From NCBI GenBank assembly GCA_016758965.1, contig JAEPRB010000220.1, positions 1-64,000 on the forward strand: 64,000 bases of DNA, read 5' to 3'. The position numbers were made by a program, and so were the translations under genes. Below are positions 25,939-39,900 of the stretch, in pieces. A model generated the notes under the pieces. That model had not been told where the DNA came from and ran no database searches. It saw only the letters and a list, made by a program, of their open reading frames with translations. How positions within the stretch are numbered: the first letter of the stretch is position 1; each line of letters opens with the position of its first letter. Source of the stretch: Circinella minor. Its lineage: Eukaryota; Mucoromycota; Mucoromycetes; Mucorales; Lichtheimiaceae.

Positions 25939-28900
25939 ACTGTTTTTGCATTTATTGAATCTCTACTTTTTTTGATTACTTATAGTACTTGTTGTAATTT
26001 CTTTATCACCATTATTTTTTTTCGAAAGAATCGTTGTATACTAAAATAATCTTATAAAAAAATAACATGAACACATATATATCACTTGTATATATATGTA
26101 TATATATATAACCAAATAAAATAAAAACGACTCCTATGGATACCGTTTGTTAACATGTAACAAAAAAAATACAAATATAATGGAGAGTTTTTTATGTGTT
26201 GTACACACCTGTATTATTTCGTAATTTGAATTGGTTACACTAGATCACGTAATCTAGATATACAAAGAGTATACTGTTATCAAAATTACATAGGATTGCG
26301 TTATAACTTATCATTACTAGAGATATTTACATCATATGGTGTATTTTGTCATTTATAAAACAGCTGTCAAAGAACCTTAACTTTAGTTTCAATTTGTTGA
26401 ATTTGTAAACCAACTTCTATTTTGAAAACATCTGTTTTTTTAGATATATTGTAATGTCATTATTAAAAGACATTTCCGTGATCAAACTACTGTATAAAAA
26501 AAATCAAGAGGTAAAAAAAAAAAGTTAGTTAAAAACTAATATTTTTGAGATTCCCATTTTTCTAAGAGAAAGAAAAAAAAGACAAGCAGAAAATATATTC
26601 TGGTTACATGTATTTTCTAGATATTTAAAATAAGAATATATTTTAAGTAAATCTCAAAGTTAAATATGAATGATAATATGCTCCTGATAATAATATGCTT
26701 TTGGGTCTTTATAAAATATTTTTGAATAATAATTCAGGACAGAATGAGCTTTGAGAACCTTTTAGTACAATATTTTTTGGACACACTATCATATATTAAA
26801 TAAAAAATAAAACAAAATAGAACCGCTATAAATAATATGAATCATATGAAGAACTATGGCGTGCTTATGTATTACCGTGTCTGTGTAACTAAGATTTGTG
26901 AAAAGGCCCATACAATTTTGTATTCCAGAAATATATTATTCATTAATGTCAGCTCATTTGAAGAAAAAAATAAAGAACTTGACTGACCCAGTCTGAATTG
27001 AAAAAGAAAACACAAAACCTAGTATATCAATCATAATGAATATCTAAAACATCACTTATAATATGACAGTAATAATTATCAAAATTCAATACTATTTTAA
27101 ATAACTACGCGTTAAATGGATATTGGACCATAAGCAATTGTAACGAGAATGTGCTCTTCGATTGAATATTACCGCCTTGACTATTCCATAATACGTAATA
27201 ATATATATAACTGATTCGTCCTATTTGATAAATGAACATCCAGTAAAATATCTGTATATTTTTCTCTGGAATAAGTTTTATAAACATACCATCTTCATTA
27301 CAGTATCTTGATAAAAATTATCTGTTTCGCGATCAAATAGTATCAGCATATATCATTATCCGTTTTAACACTATTATGCACCGCCAAAGAGAACATTGCA
27401 AATTGTGGCTACGTACGTAACAAATCTTTCGACACCTTCTATATAACAACACGGACGTTAACTTTTAGTATCATTCATCCTCGTTTTTTTCACTCACAAT
27501 AGTTAAACATTATTGATAATAATTACTATTAGCTTCTTACGTATTATAAAAACCGAAATAAACTTAAGAGACCAAAAAGAAAACTTACCCATGTATAGTA
27601 TGGTCAGAATCAGTAAAGAGAATGTAACATAACGATTTTGTTGGGTAACACCATTTGCTAAACATAAAAAAAACTAAATAAATAAATAAAATCATCTTTT
27701 GATCAGTTTACCTTATACCTTGCCGTGAAGTAAATATGTCAAGGATTGTGCTGTTGAAAATGGAGCAAAGCAAAAATGCTCTTTTATTTATTTATGACTG
27801 TTTAAAAAACAGGATACAAATGAATAGGATAAACTTTCGTTCCAGGTGTCGTCCGAGCTCATCAAAATAGAAGGAGCTACTTGTCATGAAGAATGTTGAT
27901 AGCTAAATATCTACACCTGTCTTATACGTACTGTTATATTGCGATTGCTGAATAATCGATCTTTCTTCTCCTTTTTCTTCTTTTTTGCTGACGTGTTGTA
28001 ACACCTTTTTGAAAAAATCTTTTTATATGGCAGCTACGAAGAACTTGTAAAACATTTGGAAATTTTGATTGGCGTGCGGCTGTCAAGTACCATAATCGTC
28101 TGTCAAACTTCGATTTAGATACATTGATTCATACCACATCCAGTAGTTATTGTAGTATTCATGTGTATGACAATGTTTTTTCGTTTGTCACCTCAGCACT
28201 ACACATATGATACGAGCCGAAGCTAGGCTCACGATAGTGGTCTGCGGTCAAGTTGTCAATACGTACTAATAATTTTCACCGAACGGAATCACATTATGGC
28301 TAACTTTATAAGTTGTATCATATAAAGAACTACAATTTCCAGGGATGATCATGCACGTTCAATACACAAAGGGTGTGTTGCAAAAATTATACTGATATAT
28401 TTTTTAGTATTGCCAGTAGTGTACCGAGAGACATCTGTTGGATTGTAAAAAAAAATCATAAATCTGCGCTAGTTCTTCGTAGTTACCGTGTTTATTATCA
28501 TCAGCTCGAATTTTTTTGTTGCAAATTGTATAAATCTTTTGAAGAAAGCGGGTTTCTCTTTTGCAATTAATGCAGGGAGAAATCGTATACTGTTTATTGG
28601 GTGACGTAAATGGGGTTTTCGACGGCCACCGAAAAGTATACTTAACCAATGGAAAAAAATGAATACGTATAGAATTTTCAAAGATGCGCACACCTTGCGA
28701 GCGAGAAATTCAAGGGTAAGTTTTTTAAATCTATCTATAGCAATGGGTACTACGAAAATATAGAATTACCCCTGTTTATCAAGAACTTGAAGCTAATATG
28801 CCTTTTCAAATAATTAACGCTTGAAAAAAACAACAATCAAACCGTTTACTAACTTTTTTCTTATTCGCTTATTTATCTCAAGCTGAGGGATTACAATAAT

Positions 28901-29708
28901 GGACTCACGAGCTGACTTACCAGTACTGTAAATCTTTTTCGTATGTACTGTATAATGCTCTACCCACTAAACATTATATAGGTTCAAACTTACATACAAC
29001 AGTAAACTTTTATGTTTTAATTTATCTTCCTGACTTACTATTTATGCATGCATATGTGCAGAAAAAAAAAAAAGGAAAAGCTCATGCGTTACACGACGGC
29101 ACCTGCATTTTTATTATTTTGTTGTTATTTTGTATCCTGCATAATAGGTATATAGAAATCAAATGTTAAGAATATTAAACGCCTACGTAATCACCTTTTT
29201 TCAGTGCGAATATGTATAAGTTATAATAGGATCCATTCAATGTTAACCCGAAAGCGCCCGCATATCACTGCATTTTACAAAAAAATCTGTTTATGTAAAA
29301 TAATCCCCACCCCGCCGGTTAACTTCGGTTCGATAGGGTTACAAAATGTATTTTTTCTACTTTATTATTATCTTAGTCTTCCCTCTAACTTATCTCCTTC
29401 CTTGATTTTGTACCTTTATTTCCTTTCGTTTCACCCCCCGAACATTTTCCCTCCTGTTCGGTAGGCTTTATTTCAGTACCGAGCTTTATGAACTGACGGA
29501 GCCGATAAGTTGAAACCAAGGTGTGTTCATTTAGTACCGTCTTTAAGAAACTATATAATTTCAACGTATGTATTTTCTACAACAAGAATTTAGAAGCTTT
29601 TGCATTGCATTGCATTGCGTTGCGTTGACATGAGACCTTGGTATATAAAAAGAGCTTTTGATTTCTGTATAAAATATTAAAATATAAAGGTGCCAACGGT
29701 TTGGAGAC
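25939..29708. other. 3.8-kb gene-poor region
   Basis: No gene can be supported. The first third is AT-rich with TA microsatellites (about 26075-26110). The part from about 27700 to 29500 is visibly richer in G and C and holds several short open frames on both strands that overlap and match nothing I know. This could be a decayed mobile element or gene. I found no clean terminal repeats. Confidence 0.4.
29602..29626. repeat. pentanucleotide repeat (GCATT)3(GCGTT)2
   Basis: Five tandem pentamers are followed by GACATG, about 80 bases before the acetyltransferase start codon. The last two copies differ by one A-to-G change. It is probably part of the promoter or 5' UTR. Confidence 0.6.
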
Positions 29709-30605
29709 ATGACATCGAATACAAAACCAAAACAACTCAAAAGCGGTTATCATGTACGACCAGCTTCTTTAAAAGACCTAAGTCGTATTCACGAAATAAC
29801 TGATGTAGTAAATACTTCATATTTATCTGAAGGTAAAATAAAGATACTACATGTATATTAATTACTATTATCTTAGATGGCTGATGTACGGATAATGTAG
29901 AATAATGTTAGAAAATAAATTAGTGCACTTACTACCAAAAGTAACAAAAAAACATGTTGATACAAGAAAAAATTTCAATAACAATGATATATCTTTCTTT
30001 AAATTTTTTTTGGCTCTATAGGTGGATGGACAACAGATAGACCATTTATTACTGGTAATAGCAGAATTACTCCTCAAGAAATTAAAAGATTCATTCATGA
30101 GACTATTGCTGACTATCCTGGGTATTACAAAAAGAGAGCTCTGCTGCAATTGACATTTGAACGCAAATCAAAGGAGGAACAAGATCATATAATTGGTGTA
30201 GCGTTAACCAAGATCATAGAAAACGAATTCGAAGAAGCACACCTGCTTGATACGACTAAAGATGATAACAATGTAACAAACGAACACAACACCAAGTATA
30301 ATAGTGGAGTTACAGTAATATATTCTGTTTTACCAAAGTATCAGTCCTCTGGGATCGGAGTTCAGATGGCTCGCTTGACGTTTGCCTATGCACGTGAATT
30401 TATGAAATGTCGATCATTGTATGGATGGTCTTTTATTGACAGAAGACCTGAATTAATACTATATTATATAAAAAGGCTTGGCTATAAGATAGTGGGTGTT
30501 ATGGACTATCCATATCGACATCTGATCAAGGGGAACGTAAATTCAAGCTGCTTTATAATTTGCAAAAATTTGGATGATGATAATTATAATGAAGCTCGTT
30601 TATAA
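29709..30605 (+). CDS. GNAT-family N-acetyltransferase
   Basis: Two exons (29709-29832, 30022-30605) give 235 residues. The acetyl-CoA pyrophosphate loop is visible as QSSGIG (149-154) in YSVLPKYQSSGIGVQMARL, the Q/R-x-x-G-x-G/A signature of motif A. The usual motif B tail follows (YYIKRLGYKIVG). The N-terminal part (YHVRPASLKDLSRIHEIT) matches the first strand and helix of the fold. The substrate is unknown; such proteins acetylate small amines, antibiotics or protein N termini. The gene is convergent with MDN1. Confidence 0.85.
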
Positions 30606-30994
30606 TACAAAATTTGTAACGTTATATGATAGTTCATTGATCAATGAATACATGAATACATTAAAAACATTCTTGCCAATACTAGCAACTAGACTGTAGA
30701 AATAGATTTCATATAAATATACCTTGGTCCTTAGTGAGCCCTATACAAATTATCTTTACATTTCTGTAAACTGAATAAATAACACATATGATAGACAGTC
30801 CCGAATTTTTTTTTCAATGCAGCATTTTTTAACAATTGACATACGTATACAAGAATAATATTGCTGTCAATATACTAATATATTATATAATCAAATTGAA
30901 TTGAGTTTTATTTTATTATTATTTTTGTTAATTATCTATAAGAGGTACTAATATTGATGAATGAATATTGTTATAATACAAATGTGAAAAAAAT
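30606..30994. other. intergenic between convergent genes
   Basis: These 389 bases hold the 3' UTRs of the acetyltransferase and midasin genes. They are AT-rich, with no gene or repeat of note. Confidence 0.5.
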
Positions 30995-33900
30995 CTACGC
31001 AGATACAAAACTAAAGTATTGTCGCAAAGCATCGGATAAAGCTTCTGGAAGAGCATTGATGTCACGTAACACCATGAAATATTGGAAGGGGAATGTTTCC
31101 AAATAGGGTCGCATTTGTAAAGTGAGCTTGCCATTGACGGTTGCATACTTGACGTTGGTCATTTTCAAGATAGAATCCTTTTCGGGCTTGTTATCCACGA
31201 CAATAAAGATAAGCATAACATGTTGATCCATAGCTTGTCGTACCAATCGTTGGAGCGTTTCATGGTCATCGCAAATACCATCCGAAATAATCAATTGCAG
31301 TTGCCATAATTCACCGTTGGAACTGTTTTGCGCATTTTCAAACAAAGAGAGAGACGATTCGATCAATTGTTTGACGTTAGTTTTTTGCTGAGCAAAAGTA
31401 AATTGTTGCAAGACAGATGCACCAGCTTCAGAAGTAAAAGGTTGTTCAAATGGATGTAAAAGACGAATACGTTCACCAAAAGATGTAATAGAAATATCAC
31501 CGACTTCAAGTTGTGATAATGCTTTAGATATCAATGAAAGTGCTTCATAGGCAAGTTGGACAGAATGTGATTCAGACATAGACTTGGAATCGTCAATCGA
31601 AATCATGACTTGATATTGACGTTTACTTGGTTTGGTACGTCGAAGCCAGATCTTGTCCTTTTTGAACTGACTTGCAATATACGGAATAATCTTTTTCATA
31701 TTGAGTCGTTTACCCGTACGGTAATCACCCTTGAGTTTGGTAGCCAATGTAGGCTCTAGAATGAGTCGCAATTGTTCACACAAGCCCATAGCCAAATCAT
31801 GGGTTAAATTTTCATAACGCTGCCATAAATCACGTGCTTGATGAACATCACGACCTTCTTCTCGCCATTCAGACACAGTTGTCTCCAATTCTTGTCGCAT
31901 ACGTTCAATTTCTTCAGGATCCAATGGTTCGTGTGCAATTAAGGATTCATCCATCGTTAACACTTCGCCTTCTTCAGGAAGTTGAGATTCTGGCAAACGT
32001 TTGCTAAGAATGGCACCACGTTTATCACCGTCTTGTAAATCTTCCATACTTTCTTGTGGTAATGGCATTGTATCAACTTGTTCGTCTTGTTTTTCTTCAT
32101 TATCAATATCCATTTCACCAGCTTGTGCATCTTCGCCTTGTGTTGTATCATCCATGGCACCCATGTTGATATCTTGAAGTTGATCAGCAGCAGCATTGCC
32201 CATCGTTTGAAGATCGTGTGCCTCGTCGTCATTTTTGATATATTCAAACGCATGATCATCGTTAACTTGAGCTTCTCGACTATCATCTTGATTATCCTTC
32301 TTTTCTTGATCTGCATTTTCATCTTCCTCCTCTTCTGCATCAGCTACATCAGCCAAACGACGTCGCCAGCTTTCTAATGCATCACCAAGACTACGTTGAG
32401 GATTGGTTTTAGCTTCAGCAGCTTGATCTTCTTCATCTTCATTCTTATTATCGTCGTCATTGGCTTGATTAGTGCCACGTTCAGCCATGCCTTGTTGTTG
32501 TTGAGTATCTGGAGGTTGCTCATCATCGGTTCTTTCATCTTCTTCAGCAGCTTCGTCTTCCCCTTGTTGTTTGCCTTTAGACGTAGAACTCATTTTACCA
32601 GTTTGACCTTGTACACCAAACTGATTGTCAGCAGCATCGTTGTCATCGTTAGGGTGTTCACGATTATGCGAGGTACCCTTTTCTTCTTCCTCTTCTTGTT
32701 CATTTTCATCGATTTGACCACCCTTTGTTTGCTCTTTATCACCAGCTGTATCTTCTTCCTCTTGATCTTTGTTTTCTTCATTTTCGTCACCTCCTTCACC
32801 TTCGTCTTCTTGATCGGGTACATGAGCAGCGGCGTCGACCATTTCGTCATCTTCGTTATCTTGCTGTTCACCTTCACCAACTTGATCCAACGGATCTTGG
32901 AATTGTTCACCTTCTTCTTCACCCATTTCTTCATCATCACCTTCTTTCTTTTCTTCATCCATGTCCATGGGATCGAAAAATTCTTCTTCTTGACCACCTT
33001 CTTGCTGGTCTTCCTCACCACCATCCATCTCTAAATCTTCTGGTAGTTCCAGTGTTTCAGCTTCAGGTACTTCAACATTCATTTGCTCACCGGCTCGATT
33101 TTCTTCTGCACCTTCATCATCTTCACCAGCTTCTTCCTCACGTTCATCGCCACTACCACCTTCTTGTTCGTCATCATTATCATCACCACCCTCTTGATCA
33201 TCTTCTTGCTTTTGATCTGGTCCCTTTTCTTGACGTTCAGGTTTTTCACCTTTAGATTGGGGTTCCTGACTTTCTTCTTCTTCTTCTTCCTTGGCAACGA
33301 TATCCGATTCCTGTTGCTGTTGTTGACCTTGTTGATCTACAGTTTTATCGGTATCCTTACGTTCATCATGATCTTCATCATCACCCCACATCTTATCATC
33401 AACAGCATCCATATCATCCACGTCACCAATCTCATCGTCTAGTTCATCTTCATCGCTTTCATCATCATCGTCGTCATTGTCTTGTTGATCATCTTCATCA
33501 GGATCTACATCTTCCAATTCGCCTTCAAAATCATTCTCCATTTCCATACCCTTCTTTTCTTCCTTGGTTTCGGATTTTTCTTGTTTACGTTGTTCCTCAT
33601 TTTGCGTACCAAGGACTTGCTCTTCATCTTCAATTTCGTCACTTACATCCTTGGTGCCTTCACCTTCACCAATACCAGTACCCATCGTAGTACCATCTGC
33701 TTCACCCTCTTCACCTTCTTCTTCAGCATTGGAAGGCATACAGAAACCCTTGCTGATAATGATTGTAAACGAATTGATCAAAGCGTAAGTCATTTTTGAC
33801 ATAGCCTTGTGATGCGCCAAGAATTGACTGAGTGTATGTTGAATAATAAGCATGTATTGTTGGACGAATGGGTAAGCTTGTTGTAACAAAACAAGGGAGT

Positions 33901-36900
33901 CTTGAGCTTCATCGGTAGATAATAATTCATGAGCGGATACAAGTGCTGCTAGACATCGTTTGGTAACTGTATCCATATGCAATGCTTGTGTTAATGTAAA
34001 TTGTTCATTATGTTGATCACGAATGTAGTTCTCGGACATTTCGAACATTTCGTCTTCGTCTTCCACTTCCTTTGCTTTGAGTGCAGCTGCTTGGCTTTCA
34101 GACTTGACTTTCTTTAAATCTTGAATAGATACCAAAATAGCATCAATCATGGAATAAAGTTGATCACGAAGTGTTACAGCAGTCGTAGTCGTAGTGGTCA
34201 TGGAAATATCGTCTCTATCAGTAGTAGAAATGGATGCATGATGATTCATATGTGAAATAATAGCTTGAATGACATGTGTCATTTGAGGCATTTGATCCAT
34301 GATAGTTTCAAAAGCAGGTCGGATACTTGTCTTGATTGTGCATTCATTGGAAATAATCATTTCTTTTACATCCGCAGTTAAAAGCGCTGCTGAATCGAGA
34401 TGAGTAGCAGAAAGATACCGCTGAATAAAGCAGCGATCTACCGTTTGCTGAATATTGACTAATTGACTATGTAATTGTCGAATTGAGCTGACTGATTGCA
34501 TACCAACATATTCAGATTGAGCAGAAAGTGTTGAAACAGCACTCGTCACCATATCCACCGAATCATCCATCCATTTTTTGTGCTGTACCAATTGTTGATT
34601 CAACGTTTGATCCACCTTTCCTTCCATGTCGTCATTTCCATAAAGAGAAGCCAACTGAACAGCAGCACTTTGAAGCACTTGGATACGCTCTTCAAATCGT
34701 CCAGCAAGCGTACGCTCCTTGTGTACCAGAGAAAACATATGTTCTGTAGCACTCATACTACGCTCTACTTCTAAACGAGACAAATCTTTGCTTACTTCTG
34801 TTGCACAGAGTTTTCTCAAATGAGAAACACGAGCAATGCTGCGATAATAGTAATCGTTTGCCTTCTGCCATAATTGGATCATATCTTGGGATACGCTGAC
34901 GAAACTGCTCAACTTGTTCTTTTGCAAATGACGATCATGCAAAACAGTATCCAAGGCAGCTACATGCTGACTGAACAAATAGGCGGTATCAGCATTTTGA
35001 GCAGCCAATGTACCTGGACGTGACTTGAGACCCAAACGACGTAATTCTTTCAAAAAGTCCACTAACGCCTTCTTTTTGAGTAACTTTTGTGTCTTGACCA
35101 TGGATTTATTTTCGTCTGTCATTAGTACAGGTGTTTCCTTTTGGAATGATTTAATTTGTTCAATCACTTGCGTCATAAAATTTTCAAGTGGAATATCTTC
35201 AGGTGCCTTAAGAACATCTTCACGGCAATAGCGACGCATCTTATTCAAAGTACCAGGAAGATCTTGTAAATGGCGTTTGATTTGATCAGCGCCTGATGAT
35301 AAAGACATACTATTGGTTGGTACAGTGATGTCACGTACCCAAAGTGCAGGTTGACCCAATTGATCAATAAAGTTCTTGTTTAAATCATTGTATCGTTTTT
35401 CATCCCCATATTGAAACATGGCATGTTCTTGATTATAGTTGGCAATCACTGTCAACATGGACGTGCCCAAAGCTTCACGATACTTTCGAATACACTTGTG
35501 TAACTGTTTATGTGTCTTGTAAGCACTTTGACGGAGTGCATGAATATTTACATCCTTCCATGTAGCAATTTTTACAGATTCCTTGAGATCCTTTTCAATG
35601 GGCTTGCGTAACTGAGATAACATCAATTGGACATGGCTTGTAAATTGAGTATAGTAAGCACATACATTACTTAATAGTGTTGCTACACTCCATTGATCTT
35701 TAGCACCACTCAATTCAGCTTGTACTCTTGCTTGACGTGCAAAACTATCCAACATTTCCAATCTTGGTTCAAATTCAATCAACGAACATGTTTGGAAGAA
35801 GTGGTCCAGTGCACCAATCAATTCGCCTTGTTTTGACAGATTATTATCATTGAACGATGTATTGTTGACCGTATCAAACAAATGGAACCACCAAGTATAA
35901 GCTGCATTTTGACTATATTGTTCTTGGGCTGCCAAAAGTGTTGGCCAACAATTCAATTCCAATTGTCTCCATTGTACAATCAATTGAATTAATTCTTCAC
36001 GTTGAGCACTCAAAGAAACATGTTTAGCAGCATAAGCTTCCCAGTCTTCAGATTTTTGTAATAATAATTCAATGCCTGTCAAAAATTTGGCAACAGGTGA
36101 AACAATAGAAAAGCCGAGCAAGCGGTCACTAATGACGACCAATTGTTGTAATACAGCATGATCAGGCCATTCTTGTTGAATATGTTCCACACGAGACTTA
36201 AATCGTTGAACAACGGGTTGTACTTTTTTAGCTTCACCTACATTTTCACTTGTGTAGAAATCATATAAGGCATCACTGGTCTTGCTGAAAGAATTGGTTG
36301 CTTCCAAACGTTGTAATGATATTGTTGTAGCTTGTAAATGACCAGCGTTACAATGGATATCGACAGAATTGTCAAAAGCAGAAGTAGACATAGAAGCCAA
36401 TTGAGCAGCAATACCGTATGAACGAAGTAATTCACGATCATAATTCTGCGTATCAGCAGTACGTTGCTTACAAGTATCCACACGGAATGTATTGAAAATA
36501 TACTTGTGCAATTCACCAATACGTTGAATGTCTTTGTCATCCAATACAGATTCTTCTTCAACCTTTGGTGTACTACTTGTCGTAACAGGTGGTGCATCCT
36601 CGTTACTGTCTTCAAGATCAGCAAATGATTCATTAAAGTCAGCAAAAAGTTTCTTTTTATCTGCCTCTTCTTGTTCTTCTTCCGTCATTGGCTCATATTT
36701 CTTGGTACGTGTTTTGTACATCTGTTCCTTTTCTGCTTCCTTTTCGCGCTTGTATTCTTCAGCTGCCTTCCATACTTGAACAATTTCGGCAAAAATCGTG
36801 TTGATGGCAGATAGATCGTTTTCTGAAAGATATCCATGAGTATCTACGGTCATGACAAGTCGTTGAAGCACTGTCACCAATATACTGAGATAGAATGCCC

Positions 36901-39900
36901 ATTTTCGTGATGTAGGTGCACGTTCAAATACGATGGCCTTGAGTTTTGCCAAATGAAGAGATTCGGTCAATTGATGCCAGTCCAAACCATCCAACGTAGA
37001 CTCACCATTAGTGGATGGGCTTTGAATAAACAAAGACACAACTTGGCTTAAATAAGCATCCGCACGATCATTATGAGTTGTTGATACCATTAATCGTAAA
37101 CCATACTTGACATCATCCACCGCCACAAGCAAAGGTTGTAAAATATCACGATACATAGGATATTTCACATGAATGCGGTCAATGAATTGAATAACATTCC
37201 CTTGTAACAATTGTTCACGTTGGATTGCCATCTTCTTGTTATTATCATCCGATTGCATAAGTGCATTAATCAAAGACTCCGTGTTACTTGCAAGTAAATG
37301 TTTTTGTAATGATGTAAGATCAACAAAAATATCATCCAACTGTGATTTTCGGGGACGAAGCGAAAACGTTGTTGACGAGGCAGACAATTCATTATCAATA
37401 CAATCGACAATATTTCGTTGTTCTTGAATGGTAGTATTGTCATCATTACCAGTAATAATCTTTTCAATGTGAGTTCGGACATCGATATCGTTTAAACTTG
37501 TATCCTTGCGATGTTGTAACAAATCAACACGTAAACGAGGCTCTGCTGTTGGATCGACAGGATAGTCAGGTACATAAGCAGTAACAAAGGCAAGACCCAT
37601 CAGAGTACGTGCTTTACCAATAGATGCAAAGAAAGCACCATTGTTCTTGTTGCGGTGATGACGAATAGCATCAGTCAAAGATAAGATGGAGGCAATATAA
37701 TATTTATTCAATGAACCAGCTTGGACAGATGATACAATGCTGTTGAATGTTGTAAATGCATCATCGTAATCAATAGTAGAAGTATTGTTGTAAAGATCTG
37801 CGTGGGCAAGTTGATCAATAAAGATGTTTAATCGTCCAAAATGTTCATGCATTTCATTGTAGAAAATAGGATGAAGTACAGGCTGAGCAGCTTCAAGAAT
37901 CTATAGGAAATCAATTTGAAAATATGAATTATTAGTATATATATATATATATTATGCAATATAATAGCTTCGAATGGCAAAAAAAAAGTTTTCTATATAC
38001 CTGATAGGCAGAAGAGATAAGCATGATGATTTCAATAGCCTTACGATCCCTGAGATTAACGTTTGTTGCCAAAAATTTACGAAGTGCTTTTAATTGCTTC
38101 ACAGCATTCTCATAAGCTTCGGCAGACATTTTTTCAACAAATGACCTATTTTTTTAAATATATATATTAGTCGCATGCAAATTGCATTAATATTACTTAT
38201 ATCCCGTTAAAAAAACTTACAAAAGATTCAAGCAGACAATTGTTTCAACACTTTGATACAAGTTTTGTGGGCCATCACTGATACGGATAATCTACACATA
38301 ATCAAAAACAGAACAGCAGTGATATTTAATACACAAAGTAAAAGAATTTTGAGAAGGGAAAAAAAGGTTACATACCACATCACGCATAGTAGGTTCCAAT
38401 TGATATAAACTTTGTTGGAAGACACTCGAACGCCATAAGCGACGGTGCCAAACATGAGCTGCGTCTTGAATCATACCAGGCAATGTAACGGATAACTTGG
38501 AAAACGCTAATAAATAAATAGAATAAAAAATAATATATGAGTTCGATCCTTACATAAATACCAAGAAGAAGAAAAGAGTAATTTTAAAAACTAACAAGTA
38601 GAATCCAAAACCCATGCAAGTCGTTGGTAAGGTACCATATCCAAAGGTGGACGAGAAGTCTTGTTCAAAGCAAGAGATTTTAAAGACTTGGCACCTTTGA
38701 CAAGTGTTTCCATATTAATATCTTTCTTTAATCCAGAAGCGGCCATATAAAGATCACCAACAAGTTCCATTTCTTTAACCGTACTTGTGTAATCCAATAA
38801 TGGAATCAATGCAGTATCCCATGCAGTATGTTTAATATCATTATTGGTAGATTCATCTTTTTCAAGTTGTCGCTTGATATGCTATAAAATAAATAAATTA
38901 AAAAAGATTTATTACTTTTAGGAAATACCATCTCCTGCAAAATATCTTTTTCATATTTTTACTTGTCTTTCTTACCTCAGGCAATTGAGTAAGTGATTTA
39001 CCCAACTTTAACGCTTGCTTATCATCATTTTGGTCCACTGCATAAAGAGTTGCAAGACCTTCCACAATTGTTTCTTTGGTTTCCAAGGATGTATGTAGCA
39101 CTCGATCTGTGGCTACCAAGTTTTGATCTAACAAATAAAAAACAAATATCAGTTTACATTTCTATGGTAACAATAATAAACAAATATTTGTATAGGAGTT
39201 TACTCACCTAAATGTTGATACGAATCCATTTGAGCACTAAGTTTGTGTAACTCTTGTTCAACATCGAACAGACTTTGAGATGCCAAAGTAGCAGGAGCAA
39301 AATATTGCCATAAAGCCTTCATGGATCGACATGTTTCAAAATCAAATCCAGCCATAGTATCATCCACCATATCCGAGATTACCTTTGCAAATTCTAAATC
39401 TTGAACCAGTGCTTGAATCAACCTTAAAACATTTAAATAATTATCAAGACTGAGGGGTCGACCATCAGCAATACGCCATGCAAAATCACGTGTATCAAGA
39501 ATTTGCTGTAATCGATCAAAGAATTGAACATTACAGCTCTCATACGCCGATTTGTTGGTAAGCCATTGAGATAAAGTATAATCCACAGTTGTAAAAAAGG
39601 GAGAAATCTTTTTCACAATGGGGTGTAAAAGTTGCGCTTCTGTTAATCGACCATCGTGGAAACTATAGGATTGCTGAAGTGCTGTCATACTACCCAACTT
39701 GAGTCGTTTAGATGCTTTTTGAACTGCCTTAACTGCATGTTCGTTTTTGGATAATCGAATTACTAATGCGTATGCTTTATGAAGATTCTATTAAGCATAA
39801 AAAAAAGTCAATATAAGAAAAGTAAAAAAAAAGTTCACTATGAACTAATAAAATTAGCATATAATTTTACCTGATTTGAACGATCTTGTGCATATTTATG

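Noticed and set aside
28028..28210. Stop-free 60-codon frame on the + strand
   Set aside because: No start codon, no splice context and no recognisable motif; this length arises often by chance in AT-rich DNA.
28404..28693. Overlapping minus-strand frames in the 26-29.7 kb desert
   Set aside because: Two frames of similar quality overlap, neither with family features or plausible introns.
29327..29337. GGTTCGATAGG, resembling a tRNA B box
   Set aside because: No matching A box, acceptor stem or cloverleaf can be drawn around it.
32078..33442. Several long open frames on the + strand inside MDN1
   Set aside because: They lie antisense to the Asp/Glu-rich region; GA-rich codons read backwards give stop-poor Phe/Leu/Ile or His/Leu frames. 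They have no domain or start context.
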